This document shows positions 15,871-24,345 of a stretch of DNA of 32,975 nucleotides, in pieces. The stretch covers positions 1 through 32,975 of the forward strand of contig CAMCTU010000015.1 of the NCBI GenBank assembly GCA_945878525.1, in the 5' to 3' direction. The translations under genes and the position numbers were made by a program. The stretch is from Sphingobacterium thalpophilum. Its GTDB lineage: Bacteria; Bacteroidota; Bacteroidia; Sphingobacteriales; Sphingobacteriaceae. Below the pieces are notes generated by a model. The model did no database searches. It had not been told where the DNA came from and saw only the letters and a list, made by a program, of their open reading frames with translations. How positions within the stretch are numbered: position 1 is the first letter of the stretch; every line of letters starts with the position of its first letter.

Positions 15871-17343
15871 TTAGTATGCTCTGGCAAATAATACTCTTTG
15901 TATTGAAGGCTTTCCTGTGAGGATACAAGTTCCATTTTCAAGTTTATTATTTAAAGGAATACAACGAATAGTGGCCTTGGTTTCGTCTTTTATCTGTTTC
16001 TCAGTTTCAGGGCTTCCATCCCAATGTGCAGAAATAAATCCTGCTTTTGAATCCAATAATTCTTTAAATTCTTCGTAGGAATTCGCTTCTCGGGTATTAT
16101 CATCTCTGAATTTCAGTGCTTTGTTATAAATATTCTGTTGAATATCTGATAATAGACTTTCTATGTGATCAACAATTCCATCTCTGGAAATGGTTTTCTT
16201 CTCTTTAGTATCCCTCCTTGCGATTTCAACAGTACCATTTTCAAGATCACGACCTCCAATTGCCAAACGAACCGGAACCCCCTTCATTTCATATTCTGCA
16301 AATTTAAAGCCTGGTCTGAGTGTATCACGATCATCATATTTTACTGAGATATTTCTGCATTTGAGATCTTTTGAAAGCGTTTTAGCAAGTTCAGATATTT
16401 TTTCAAACTCTTCATCAGAACGATAGATTGGAACAATAACTACCTGTATTGGTGCTAGCTTTGGAGGTAAAACTAATCCTGAGTCATCGGAATGTGCCAT
16501 TATTAAAGCGCCGATCAAGCGTGTAGAAACACCCCAGGAGGTGGCCCATACATAATCCAGCTTTCCTTCTTTACTTGTAAACTTAACATCAAAAGCTTTG
16601 GCAAAATTCTGACCCAAAAAATGGGAAGTCCCTGCCTGCAAAGCTTTTCCATCCTGCATCAGGGCTTCAATACAATAGGTGTCAAGTGCACCGGCAAAAC
16701 GCTCATTTGCAGTTTTTCTACCTCTGATCACGGGAACCGCCATCCAATTCTCTGCAAAATCGGCATATACTTCCAGCATACGCTCAGTTTCCTCGACAGC
16801 CTCCTGTGAGGTGGCATGAGCTGTGTGTCCCTCCTGCCATAGAAATTCAGCAGTTCTGAGGAATAATCTTGTGCGCATTTCCCAACGGACAACATTAGCC
16901 CATTGATTTACCAAAATGGGCAGATCTCTGTAGGATTGAATCCAGCCTTTATAGGTATTCCAAATAATAGTCTCGGAAGTGGGTCTAACAATTAATTCCT
17001 CCTCTAACTTAGCATCCTCATCAACAATAATATTTCCATTGCCATCATTTTTAAGTCGGTAATGAGTAACTACAGCACATTCGGTAGCGAAACCTTCAAC
17101 ATGGGAAGCTTCTTTTGAAAAAAATGACTTAGGAATGAATAAAGGAAAATAAGCATTACTGTGACCGGTTTCCTTAAACATTTTATCAAGAGCAGCCTGC
17201 ATATTTTCCCAAATCGCATAGCCATAGGGTTTTATAACCATACAACCCCGAACTGCAGAGTGTTCGGCCATGTCAGCTTTACCTACTAACTCATTATACC
17301 ACTGTGAATAATCTTCTTCTCTACTTGTTAAACCCTTGCTCAT
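15871..17343 (-). CDS. proS: Prolyl-tRNA synthetase (type 3, archaeal/eukaryotic-like)
   Basis: A 490-residue class II aminoacyl-tRNA synthetase that charges tRNA-Pro. It lacks the editing insertion of the E. coli-type enzyme and has the shorter architecture seen in archaea, eukaryotes and many Bacteroidota. Visible are motif 2, [20 protein letters not shown], with the following EGHTAH loop; motif 3 with [20 protein letters not shown]; the anticodon-binding domain ([11 protein letters not shown] onward, about residues 300-400); and a C-terminal domain ending RVLFARAY as in the type 3 family. ATG start at 17343. It is the first of a four-gene run on the minus strand (proS, 89-aa, cystathionine enzyme, TIGR02757). 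Confidence 0.97.
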   Translation of the reverse strand: MSKGLTSREEDYSQWYNELVGKADMAEHSAVRGCMVIKPYGYAIWENMQAALDKMFKETGHSNAYFPLFIPKSFFSKEASHVEGFATECAVVTHYRLKNDGNGNIIVDEDAKLEEELIVRPTSETIIWNTYKGWIQSYRDLPILVNQWANVVRWEMRTRLFLRTAEFLWQEGHTAHATSQEAVEETERMLEVYADFAENWMAVPVIRGRKTANERFAGALDTYCIEALMQDGKALQAGTSHFLGQNFAKAFDVKFTSKEGKLDYVWATSWGVSTRLIGALIMAHSDDSGLVLPPKLAPIQVVIVPIYRSDEEFEKISELAKTLSKDLKCRNISVKYDDRDTLRPGFKFAEYEMKGVPVRLAIGGRDLENGTVEIARRDTKEKKTISRDGIVDHIESLLSDIQQNIYNKALKFRDDNTREANSYEEFKELLDSKAGFISAHWDGSPETEKQIKDETKATIRCIPLNNKLENGTCILTGKPSIQRVLFARAY

Positions 17344-17491
17344 CTTATTTAGCCGTCAAAAAATTACGTATATTTATATAATTTAAACTTCAAGCAAAGT
17401 TATAAAACTAGATGATGTATTATAATATTTCGAAATGCAACCAACCGGGATATAATGGCGTCTATATAATAAGCGTTACAATTAAAATTTA

Positions 17492-18430
17492 ATGACCATG
17501 ATAAAGAAAATCGTTTATTCTTCAATACTGCACGCCTTTTTAGGTTTTACGGTAGGTCTTACTTCGTGCATGAGCACTAAAAATGTCCAATCCACCGTTC
17601 CTGAGGATGATGTTTACTATTCAAATGCCAGAGCCAAGGAAATAGTTCTTACTCAACAAGCTGTTCGTGAAGAACAGCCTTTAAACGACTATGTTACAGA
17701 GGAGGAATTATATGGAGATACTTACAGTAATTATGGCTATTCTGATTATACTTCGAGGATTAACCGATTTAGAGGTTATTATCCTTCTCTGAGTTACTAC
17801 AACAGTATATATGGTTACAATTATGATCCTTTTTTCAGTCCTTCATTCTTTCCTTACAGTTATTTCGGTTCACCCGGCATAAATTTAGGCATTGGGATCA
17901 ACAGTGGTTTTTACAGTTATAACCCGTGGAGATTTCAGGGATTTAATTATGGTTCAAATTTCTGGGGTCCATACTCTTACTTTAATCCATACAACACTTT
18001 TGGAGTTGGATTTGGCGGAGGAAATTTCAACCGGGGATATTACAGCGGTATTTACAGTAGTCCGGCATTCACAGGTCCGAACTACCGTGCCAGACCAACA
18101 AGAGCAGGTGAAAATACCCCTATGGAGAGAGGTGCAGTTATTGGCGTACCAGGTTCTATAATTAGAGATAACGGTGGTAATATCATACAATCTAGAGGAC
18201 GAGCAGAACGTTACGGGGTAGAACCTAGTACTGGTAGTTCCCCTACCCGTACACAACCAACTGCACGTCCTGCAAGAGTAGATCAAAGTCCTCCTTCAAG
18301 ACCAACCCAACCGGAACGAATTTATACCGCTCCTAGACAGGATAATGGTTCAGGGTCCAGAACTTCACAACCATCCAACAACAACGGAGGTGGGAGCAGC
18401 GGTGGTGCTCGTCCCTCAAGAGGAAATTAA
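17492..18430 (+). CDS. Tyr/Asn/Gly-rich lipoprotein, uncharacterised ('vitellogenin II-like')
   Basis: A 312-residue predicted lipoprotein. The N-terminus is basic then hydrophobic and ends in a lipobox, LTSC, with Cys26 as the expected lipidation site. Residues about 65-205 are low complexity, dominated by Tyr, Asn, Ser, Phe and Gly (for example SYYNSIYGYNYDPFF); residues about 205-312 are rich in Pro, Arg, Ser, Thr and Gly and probably disordered, ending GGARPSRGN. Similar Sphingobacteria proteins have been labelled vitellogenin II, which I regard as a compositional misnomer. A second ATG two codons in is possible. It lies 11 bases upstream of the FadL-like porin gene, suggesting joint expression and possibly an envelope complex. 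Confidence 0.75.
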   Translation: MTMIKKIVYSSILHAFLGFTVGLTSCMSTKNVQSTVPEDDVYYSNARAKEIVLTQQAVREEQPLNDYVTEEELYGDTYSNYGYSDYTSRINRFRGYYPSLSYYNSIYGYNYDPFFSPSFFPYSYFGSPGINLGIGINSGFYSYNPWRFQGFNYGSNFWGPYSYFNPYNTFGVGFGGGNFNRGYYSGIYSSPAFTGPNYRARPTRAGENTPMERGAVIGVPGSIIRDNGGNIIQSRGRAERYGVEPSTGSSPTRTQPTARPARVDQSPPSRPTQPERIYTAPRQDNGSGSRTSQPSNNNGGGSSGGARPSRGN

Positions 18431-18441
18431 GAAAGATAATT

Positions 18442-19929
18442 ATGAAGTTAAGAGTTTTATTCTCTTTGGCAGTCATAGTGACTGCTACGGGGAACTTATA
18501 TGCCCAGTATTCGGAAGATGCATTACGTTTTTCAAGATCCCAATGGGGAAGTACTGCCAGATTTAAAGCAATAGGCGCACAAACCGGGGTTGGTGGCGAT
18601 TTGAGTTCTGTTGGAGGAAATCCAGCTGGTATAGGTTTGTTTACACGTTCAGAACTTAGTATAACCCCGGAATTTAATGGGCATAACAATAGTTCAAACT
18701 ATTTAGGACAGAAAACCACTTTAAGGGGTGATAAACTTGGTCTTGCAAATGCTGCAGTTGTGTTTCATTCCAGATTAGAAAAACCACAGGGTGCAAAGCT
18801 TGATCAAGGCTGGCTAAGTTTCAATTTTGGGTTGGCTTATAATCAAACACAAGGTTTTGAAAATAGCATTGGTTATACAGGTAAAAATCCAAAAAATTCA
18901 ATTGCGGACTATTTTGCGGAATCTGCAAATAATATTTTTGGAGCTCCCAATACCCTTCAATCCGGCTCACTTGAAAGAATGGCATATGATAATTATCTGA
19001 TAGGATATGACAGAGGCCGTAGATTTTATTTCCCTGAAACAGATGTCAATAATGTACAGACAAAAAATGATTTGAAATTTGGACAGCAATCTGAGGTTAA
19101 TTTTAGTTTTGGTGCAAATTATAGTAATCAGTTTTATGTAGGCGCAAGTATTGGAATTGCCAATATAAACTTCAATACCAACGACCTTTATAAAGAAAAG
19201 GGGTTCAATGTTACTGAAAATAATGACTATGAACTGTCCTATCGTCAGTCACAATTAACAAGAGGCTCAGGATTCAATGCTAAAATTGGTGCATTATACC
19301 GACCAATTCCCAATGTTCGAATTGGTGCTACTGTCGAAAGTCCAACCTGGTATACTATTGACGACAGCTACTCTGAAGGACTCGATACAAAATATGGTAA
19401 AAACAGAGTCGACTCCCTATTTGTTAATGATGATGAAGTCTACGACTTTACCTATAAATTGCGAACTCCTCTTAAAATTAGTACTGGTATTTCTTACTTT
19501 TTTGATGATAAAGGATTTATCTCTGCTGATATTGATTATATAGATTATTCAACCATTAATTTTGCTCAGGCAAACACAGATGACATTCAGGTTATTTCCG
19601 ATAATAACAGGGCGGTAATGTCAAAATTTACAGATGCGATTAACTTCCGAATTGGAGCTGAGTATAAAATTGATAAGCTGATGCTGAGAGCGGGGTATGG
19701 ATCTCAGGGTGATCCTTACATCTCAGCTGATAGTAAAAGTTTCAGTATAAGCACTTTTAGCGGCGGGCTCGGATATCGAATCAATAATTATTATATTGAT
19801 ATGACTTATCAAAAAGTAATTTCTGATTCTGAAAGATGGCCTTATTCATTGAATGATGTTCCTACATCGATTGCAAACATTAGGAATAACAGGAGTAATT
19901 TATTTTTAACGATAGGGACTAGATTTTAA
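18442..19929 (+). CDS. OmpP1/FadL/TodX family outer-membrane transport protein
   Basis: A 495-residue outer-membrane beta-barrel of the FadL family, which takes up long-chain fatty acids and other hydrophobic compounds. Residues 1-21 are a signal peptide ending NLYAQ. The mature N-terminus contains the Ala/Gly-rich plug-like segment RFKAIGAQTGVGGDLSSVGG followed by NPAGIGLF, matching the family's NPAG motif. The remaining sequence is alternating strands ending with an aromatic residue (LTIGTRF), as expected for outer-membrane assembly. The substrate cannot be inferred. It follows the Tyr/Asn-rich lipoprotein gene by 11 bases and ends 12 bases before the repeat of a strong terminator. Confidence 0.9.
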   Translation: MKLRVLFSLAVIVTATGNLYAQYSEDALRFSRSQWGSTARFKAIGAQTGVGGDLSSVGGNPAGIGLFTRSELSITPEFNGHNNSSNYLGQKTTLRGDKLGLANAAVVFHSRLEKPQGAKLDQGWLSFNFGLAYNQTQGFENSIGYTGKNPKNSIADYFAESANNIFGAPNTLQSGSLERMAYDNYLIGYDRGRRFYFPETDVNNVQTKNDLKFGQQSEVNFSFGANYSNQFYVGASIGIANINFNTNDLYKEKGFNVTENNDYELSYRQSQLTRGSGFNAKIGALYRPIPNVRIGATVESPTWYTIDDSYSEGLDTKYGKNRVDSLFVNDDEVYDFTYKLRTPLKISTGISYFFDDKGFISADIDYIDYSTINFAQANTDDIQVISDNNRAVMSKFTDAINFRIGAEYKIDKLMLRAGYGSQGDPYISADSKSFSISTFSGGLGYRINNYYIDMTYQKVISDSERWPYSLNDVPTSIANIRNNRSNLFLTIGTRF

Positions 19930-19930
19930 A

Positions 19931-19963
19931 TAGGGACCACCGCTTGGTGGTCCTTATTTTTTA
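19931..19963 (+). terminator. Strong intrinsic terminator after the FadL-like gene
   Basis: GGACCACC (19934-19941), loop GCTT, GGTGGTCC (19946-19953), extendable to 11 bp with a G-U pair, then a T-rich tail (TTATTTTTT). The hairpin also lies just past the dps stop on the other strand and may serve both converging genes, though the tail on that side is poorer in T. Confidence 0.92.
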
Positions 19964-20440
19964 ATTCTTTCCAACAAATGATCGGAGCATCCAGTTGTTC
20001 TTCTCTTTAAACTGCATAAATTTATTTATCAGGTCGCTGGTTCCTTCGTCGCCAGACTTGGAGGCCAGAATCATAATCTCACGTTCCATTTCAATTAGCT
20101 TACTAAAATCGTCCATTATTGCAATAACTAAATCTGTATCCTTAATACCTATAGTGTTAATCTCTTTTAGTTTTGATTTTTCAAGGTATTTTGAGAAAGT
20201 GCTGTAAGGCGATTTTCCAATGGTTAGAATACGTTCGGCAAGTTCATCAATGGTAATTTGCGCGTTAGTATACAGTTCTTCAAACTTAACGTGAAGGGTG
20301 AAGAAGTTCGATCCGCTAACATTCCAATGACAGCCTCTTAATTTTTGATAATGAACATGGTAGTTTGCCAGTAAATCATTTAAGTGATCTACAATTGGTT
20401 TCAGTTCTTTTTCTTGCAGACTAATTTCTTTTGCGTTCAT
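19961..20440 (-). CDS. dps: Dps family ferritin-like DNA-protection protein
   Basis: A 159-residue four-helix-bundle protein of the Dps/starvation-protection family, which forms 12-mers, oxidises Fe2+ with H2O2 and stores iron, protecting DNA. The inter-subunit ferroxidase ligands are present with the right spacing: H38 (CHWNV), H50 (TLHVKFEELY), E54, D65 and E69 (IDELAERI). The N-terminal tail is short with few Lys, so direct DNA binding is doubtful. ATG start at 20440, with a 112-base divergent region shared with the DUF4905 gene. It ends at the shared terminator of the FadL-like gene. Confidence 0.92.
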   Translation of the reverse strand: MNAKEISLQEKELKPIVDHLNDLLANYHVHYQKLRGCHWNVSGSNFFTLHVKFEELYTNAQITIDELAERILTIGKSPYSTFSKYLEKSKLKEINTIGIKDTDLVIAIMDDFSKLIEMEREIMILASKSGDEGTSDLINKFMQFKEKNNWMLRSFVGKN

Positions 20441-20499
20441 AGATTTTAGATTATTTTATTAACACTAAAACACAATTTTCATGCCCGAATGTTTTAATG

Positions 20500-20507
20500 T
20501 ATTTTTG
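20500..20507 (+). promoter_or_regulatory. Possible -7 box for the DUF4905-LysM-udk operon
   Basis: TATTTTTG matches TAnnTTTG and would start transcription near 20514, about 39 bases before the TTG start of the DUF4905 gene. The -33 element is poor (TTTTC), so the call is tentative. Confidence 0.3.
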
Positions 20508-20552
20508 ATTTCTTCTTTTCATTCAGCTCACAATTGTTAGATCTGTAAAACA

Positions 20553-21317
20553 TTGACTTTTGACACCAATAAATTGAAACCAATACTTTCTGAAAAATTT
20601 GATGGTGTTATCTGGAAAATTGAACTCAATGAAAACCATGACTTGATTGCAATTGAAAGTAGAACTATACAATCAAGAAAAACATCTTTCAGTGTATTTA
20701 ACTACAAGACAGGTGATATTTTGTTAAAGGAAAAGAGTTTTCGCGAGTTATGGAATCTTAATCTTGCTTACATTACTGAAAATACCCTAATTATCACAGC
20801 TAATAACCTGGCAGGAAGTCCGCAAACCAAGGGGATAACATCAATTAATATTCATGATGCTGAGGTTTTATGGGAACATTATAATTTATCATTGCATAAA
20901 GTCAACGATTTTGGACTACAGGTATTTGATCCAAGAATTAGTCCGCGAAGACTATCCTGGATAAACCATCTCAATGGTGAAATCATTACAGAAGTAAATA
21001 ATTTTGAGTCTGTTAATCAATCTTTACTATTCCCCGATGTAATAAATCCATTCAAAGTACCTGATTTTATATTGAGTGAGGAAATAATTGGAGATCTATC
21101 AGTACTACATTTCAGGGATCAAACGATTATCAGTTTTCACGAAAAAATTAAGACTAAAATTCATCAAAGACTGCTGGTTTATCAGGATAGTAGCATATTA
21201 CTTGACGAAATCTTGATAAAAGATATACAAAAACTACAACCTGAATCGTTCTTTATACAAAAAAACCATTTGTTCTATGTCCGAAACAAGAATGAAATAG
21301 TTTCATATTTAGTATAA
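20553..21317 (+). CDS. DUF4905 family protein
   Basis: A 254-residue soluble protein matching, as far as I recognise, the Bacteroidota-restricted DUF4905 family. It is rich in beta strands with repeating motifs such as SFSVFNYKTGDILLKEKSFRELWNL-type blades, reminiscent of a WD40/PQQ-like propeller, but no repeat is clear enough to assert the fold. The protein has no internal methionine at all, and the frame opens only four codons upstream after a TAG, so the TTG at 20553 is the only ordinary start. It is 24 bases upstream of the LysM gene and heads a three-gene unit ending with uridine kinase. Function unknown. Confidence 0.75.
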   Translation: MTFDTNKLKPILSEKFDGVIWKIELNENHDLIAIESRTIQSRKTSFSVFNYKTGDILLKEKSFRELWNLNLAYITENTLIITANNLAGSPQTKGITSINIHDAEVLWEHYNLSLHKVNDFGLQVFDPRISPRRLSWINHLNGEIITEVNNFESVNQSLLFPDVINPFKVPDFILSEEIIGDLSVLHFRDQTIISFHEKIKTKIHQRLLVYQDSSILLDEILIKDIQKLQPESFFIQKNHLFYVRNKNEIVSYLV

Positions 21318-21341
21318 TTGCAAAATTTTAAAATCAAGTTA

Positions 21342-22211
21342 ATGCTGAAACTATTTTTGTTGTCAATTTCTTTTGTCATTATTTCATTCACTGCAAGTGC
21401 ATCAATAGATTCAATTAATGTAGAAGAATTAAATGGGTTTAAGAACATTGTACATAAGGTAGAAGTAAAAGAGAGTTATTATTCTATTGCCAGAAAGTAT
21501 AATGTTAACCCGCAATCGATTATTCAATTTAACAGTAACCGATCTTTACAGATTGGAACGATAATTCGTGTTCCTACCGAAAGACCATTTAAAGAACTAA
21601 AAACTGATAAAGTTCAGGCCACAAGTGGGTCAAAAGTTGCTGTAATTGACTATAAAGTAGGTCCTCGTGAATATTTAGGTATGATTGCCAGAAAGTTTAA
21701 TACCACCGTAGACGATCTCAAGGCTCTAAATAATTTAAGTAGCATTAATTTGGCTATCGGTCAAATAATAAAAGTACCCTATGGCAGTGCTCCAATTGAA
21801 CAACTTGCTCCAGCACCTCTTTCTCCAACAGATACACCGCTTATCAGTTCTGTAAACCAGCCTAATCAGATTGATAGCAGTAAGAATGCAAGTGATCGCC
21901 TTAAATTACCTCCAGCCAGATATGGTTTGAGAGAAGTAAATGAACGTGGAGCTGCTGTTTGGATTGCGTATGAAAATCTGGACGGAACGAAAATGCTTGC
22001 ATTACATCAAACTGCGCCAATTGGAACAGTGGTAAAAATTACCAATCCAATGACGGGTAAGAGTACTTTCGCCAAGATTGTCGGAAAATTTACGGAGAAT
22101 GAATCAACTAAAGACGTTATAATTGTAGTTACTAAGGCTGCCGCTGATCTAATCGGAGTAATGGACAAACGATTTCAGGCAACTTTAGTATACGGAGTAC
22201 CCAATGAGTAA
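21342..22211 (+). CDS. LysM protein with two LysM repeats and C-terminal RlpA-like double-psi barrel
   Basis: A 289-residue exported protein. Residues 1-20 are a signal peptide (ISFVIISFTASA). Two peptidoglycan-binding LysM repeats follow: about 37-78 (HKVEVKESYYSIARKYNV to IGTIIRVP) and 103-147 (YKVGPREYLGMIARKFNT to IGQIIKVP). After a Pro/Ser-rich linker, residues about 205-285 resemble the double-psi beta-barrel of RlpA/expansins (LHQTAPIGTVVKITNPMTGK), but the Asp of the RlpA catalytic motif is not seen, so a binding rather than lytic role is likely. I prefer the ATG at 21342 to the TTG at 21318. Its last 8 bases overlap the start of udk. Confidence 0.85.
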   Translation: MLKLFLLSISFVIISFTASASIDSINVEELNGFKNIVHKVEVKESYYSIARKYNVNPQSIIQFNSNRSLQIGTIIRVPTERPFKELKTDKVQATSGSKVAVIDYKVGPREYLGMIARKFNTTVDDLKALNNLSSINLAIGQIIKVPYGSAPIEQLAPAPLSPTDTPLISSVNQPNQIDSSKNASDRLKLPPARYGLREVNERGAAVWIAYENLDGTKMLALHQTAPIGTVVKITNPMTGKSTFAKIVGKFTENESTKDVIIVVTKAAADLIGVMDKRFQATLVYGVPNE

Positions 22212-22854
22212 GAAACCTTTAGTAATTGGAATAGCAGGAAGCAGTGGTTCAGGCAAAACATTTTTTTTAAAATGTTTCTTAAATCATTTCAAAGAAAATG
22301 AGGTTTGTCTGCTATCTCAGGATGATTATTACTACAGAGTTGCACATAATATGACTCCGGAAGAAAATAAGTTCTACAATTTTGACAGGCCCTCTACCAT
22401 TGATAATCAACAGTTTATAAAGGATATTGAAAAGCTAATAAAAGGCGAAACTGTTTATCAGAAGGAATACACCTTCAATAACCCGAATGCTGAACCAAAA
22501 CTTCTTGAGATAAAACCTGCACCAATTATCATGGTTGAAGGTTTATTTATTCTGCATTTTAAAGAAATAGCAGAACTAATGGATTTGAAAATATTTATTG
22601 ATACAGATGAGGAAATTGCATTACAACGGCGACTAAAAAGAGATTTGATTGAGCGTGGTTATCCAGAGAGTGACGTGCTATACAAATGGGAGAATCATGT
22701 TGTACCTGCCTATAAAGATTATCTTTTACCTCACAGGGAATTTTGTGATGTCATTATTAAGAACAATACCCAGATTGCTGAGGATATTATCAACATCACC
22801 AGTGAAATTTCAGAAAAGTTAAGAAAAAGTGTATTTGCAGAACAATTACTTTAA
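22204..22854 (+). CDS. udk: Uridine kinase
   Basis: A 216-residue P-loop kinase that phosphorylates uridine (and usually cytidine) to the monophosphate in pyrimidine salvage. The Walker A loop is GIAGSSGSGKT at 9-19; QDDYYY and YNFDRPSTID form the nucleoside-binding region as in Udk proteins, MVEGLFILH is the Walker B-like strand and RRLKRDLIERG the lid. Length fits the family (about 205-215). ATG start overlaps the LysM gene by 8 bases, indicating translational coupling. The 3' end overlaps the convergent CoA-transferase B gene by 4 bases. Confidence 0.93.
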   Translation: MSKKPLVIGIAGSSGSGKTFFLKCFLNHFKENEVCLLSQDDYYYRVAHNMTPEENKFYNFDRPSTIDNQQFIKDIEKLIKGETVYQKEYTFNNPNAEPKLLEIKPAPIIMVEGLFILHFKEIAELMDLKIFIDTDEEIALQRRLKRDLIERGYPESDVLYKWENHVVPAYKDYLLPHREFCDVIIKNNTQIAEDIINITSEISEKLRKSVFAEQLL

Positions 22855-23507
22855 ATCTGCATCTCAGGAATTTGACCCTCAATTATTAATTTTCCGGCTG
22901 TAGCATTCCTTATATAATCCAAACTTACTCCGGGGGCGCATTCCAATAGTCTGAATCCACCTTCTGCCATCACTTCAAGAACCGCAAGTTCTGTAACGAT
23001 TTTTTTAACACAGTTTACACCGGTAAGAGGCAAGGAGCATTCAGGAAGTAATTTACTCTCTCCTGCTTTATTAACATGTTGCATGGCCACAATAATATTC
23101 TTGGCAGAGGCTACCAAATCCATAGCTCCCCCCATCCCCTTGACCATTTTACCTGGAATTTTCCAATTAGCAATGTCGCCATTTTCAGAAACCTCCATAG
23201 CACCCAAAATAGTTAAATCTACCTTCTGGGATCTGATCATTCCAAAACTCATCGCTGAATCAAAAATTGCAGAACCTGGCAGAGTGGTAATTGTTTGTTT
23301 TCCTGCATTAATCAGATCAGGGTCTTCTTCTCCATCAATTGGAAATGGACCCGTTCCCAGTAAACCATTTTCGGATTGCAGAACAACATTTATTCCTTCA
23401 GGAATATAATTAGCCACAAGGGTTGGTATACCTATGCCAAGGTTTACATAATATCCATCCTTAATCTCTTTAGCAATTCGTTTTGCTATTCCGTTTTTAT
23501 CAAGCAT
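22851..23507 (-). CDS. scoB: 3-oxoacid CoA-transferase subunit B
   Basis: A 218-residue beta subunit of a succinyl-CoA:3-ketoacid (or related acyl) CoA-transferase, which moves CoA between succinyl-CoA and acetoacetate for ketone-body or short-chain fatty-acid use. NLGIGIPT (22-29) and the catalytic Glu46 in SENGLLGTGP are the family signatures; GAMEVSENGDIANWKIPG and GGAMDLV are typical of the SCOT B subunit. It works as a heteromer with the A subunit encoded 139 bases upstream on the same strand. The exact acyl substrate cannot be decided by eye. ATG start at 23507. Confidence 0.93.
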   Translation of the reverse strand: MLDKNGIAKRIAKEIKDGYYVNLGIGIPTLVANYIPEGINVVLQSENGLLGTGPFPIDGEEDPDLINAGKQTITTLPGSAIFDSAMSFGMIRSQKVDLTILGAMEVSENGDIANWKIPGKMVKGMGGAMDLVASAKNIIVAMQHVNKAGESKLLPECSLPLTGVNCVKKIVTELAVLEVMAEGGFRLLECAPGVSLDYIRNATAGKLIIEGQIPEMQI

Positions 23508-23621
23508 AATTGATTTGTCGATTTGTTGATCAGTCCATTTGTCAATGTGGTGACAATGGTAATATATTATAATATTTAATTAAACTATGAAAATGGTCTT
23601 TAAGTAGTTTTAAATTGACAA

Positions 23622-23650
23622 ATAGACAAATTACGTCATAGACAAATTAC
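23622..23650. repeat. Short direct repeat between scoA and scoB
   Basis: The 13-mer ATAGACAAATTAC occurs at 23622-23634 and again at 23638-23650, so the copies are 16 bases apart and the second covers the scoA stop codon. A third partial copy (TTGACAAAT) precedes them. Probably a small replication-slippage duplication; a regulatory role is possible but unsupported. Confidence 0.7.
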
Positions 23651-24345
23651 CTTTCTCGGACCGTCCTCTGTTCAATCCTCTTTTCATAATTTTCCCCCTG
23701 AAATATACAATGAACATAAATTCCGGGGGTATGAATCTGATCGGGATCAAGTTCCCCAATCTCAACGAGTTGTTCTACCTCAGCAATGGTTATTTTACCT
23801 GCCATAGCCATCACCGGGTTGAAATTACGGGCAGTGGAGCGATAGATCAAATTACCTGCTGTATCACCTTTCCATGCTTTAACAATCGAAAAATCAGCTT
23901 CAAAAGCCATTTCCATTAAGTAATCTTTACCATTGAAATTTCTTACTTCCTTGCCTTCTGCCACTTCAGTTCCAACACCTGCCGGGGTAAATATAGCTGG
24001 CATTCCGTATCCTGATGCCATACAACGTGTTGCAAGTGTACCTTGTGGAATGAGTTCCACTTCAAGTTCGCCACTTAAAAGCTGTCTCTCAAATTCGGCG
24101 TTCTCACCAACATATGAAGATATCATTTTTTTAACCTGTCTGTTTTTTAACATCAATCCAATACCGAAATCGTCAACTCCGGCATTGTTGGAGATACATG
24201 TTAACTCTCTGACACCTTTCTTGACCAATGCATTTATGCAATTTTCCGGAATCCCACAGAGCCCAAAACCGCCGAGCATCAATGTCATCCCACTCTCAAT
24301 GTCTATAATAGCTTCATCAGCACTTTTTACAACTTTATTGATCAT
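23647..24345 (-). CDS. scoA: 3-oxoacid CoA-transferase subunit A
   Basis: A 232-residue alpha subunit partner of the downstream B subunit. The Gly-rich [10 protein letters not shown] at 25-34, [12 protein letters not shown], and [20 protein letters not shown] are diagnostic of SCOT/AtoD-type A subunits; the subunit carries no catalytic Glu itself. ATG start at 24345. The unusually wide 139-base gap to scoB, compared with the short spacing common in this operon, contains a short tandem repeat and no ORF. Upstream lies the remnant of a sugar dehydrogenase and then mutS2 on the same strand. Confidence 0.93.
   Translation of the reverse strand: MINKVVKSADEAIIDIESGMTLMLGGFGLCGIPENCINALVKKGVRELTCISNNAGVDDFGIGLMLKNRQVKKMISSYVGENAEFERQLLSGELEVELIPQGTLATRCMASGYGMPAIFTPAGVGTEVAEGKEVRNFNGKDYLMEMAFEADFSIVKAWKGDTAGNLIYRSTARNFNPVMAMAGKITIAEVEQLVEIGELDPDQIHTPGIYVHCIFQGENYEKRIEQRTVRER

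Noticed and set aside
15860-15928. 23-codon upstream extension of the 89-aa gene into proS
   Set aside because: It only overlaps the conserved proS C-terminus; the ATG at 15859 just after the proS stop is the natural start.
17892-18286. Overlapping ORFs on both strands inside the Tyr/Asn-rich lipoprotein gene
   Set aside because: Arise from the repetitive codon use of the low-complexity region; the lipobox frame is the convincing one.
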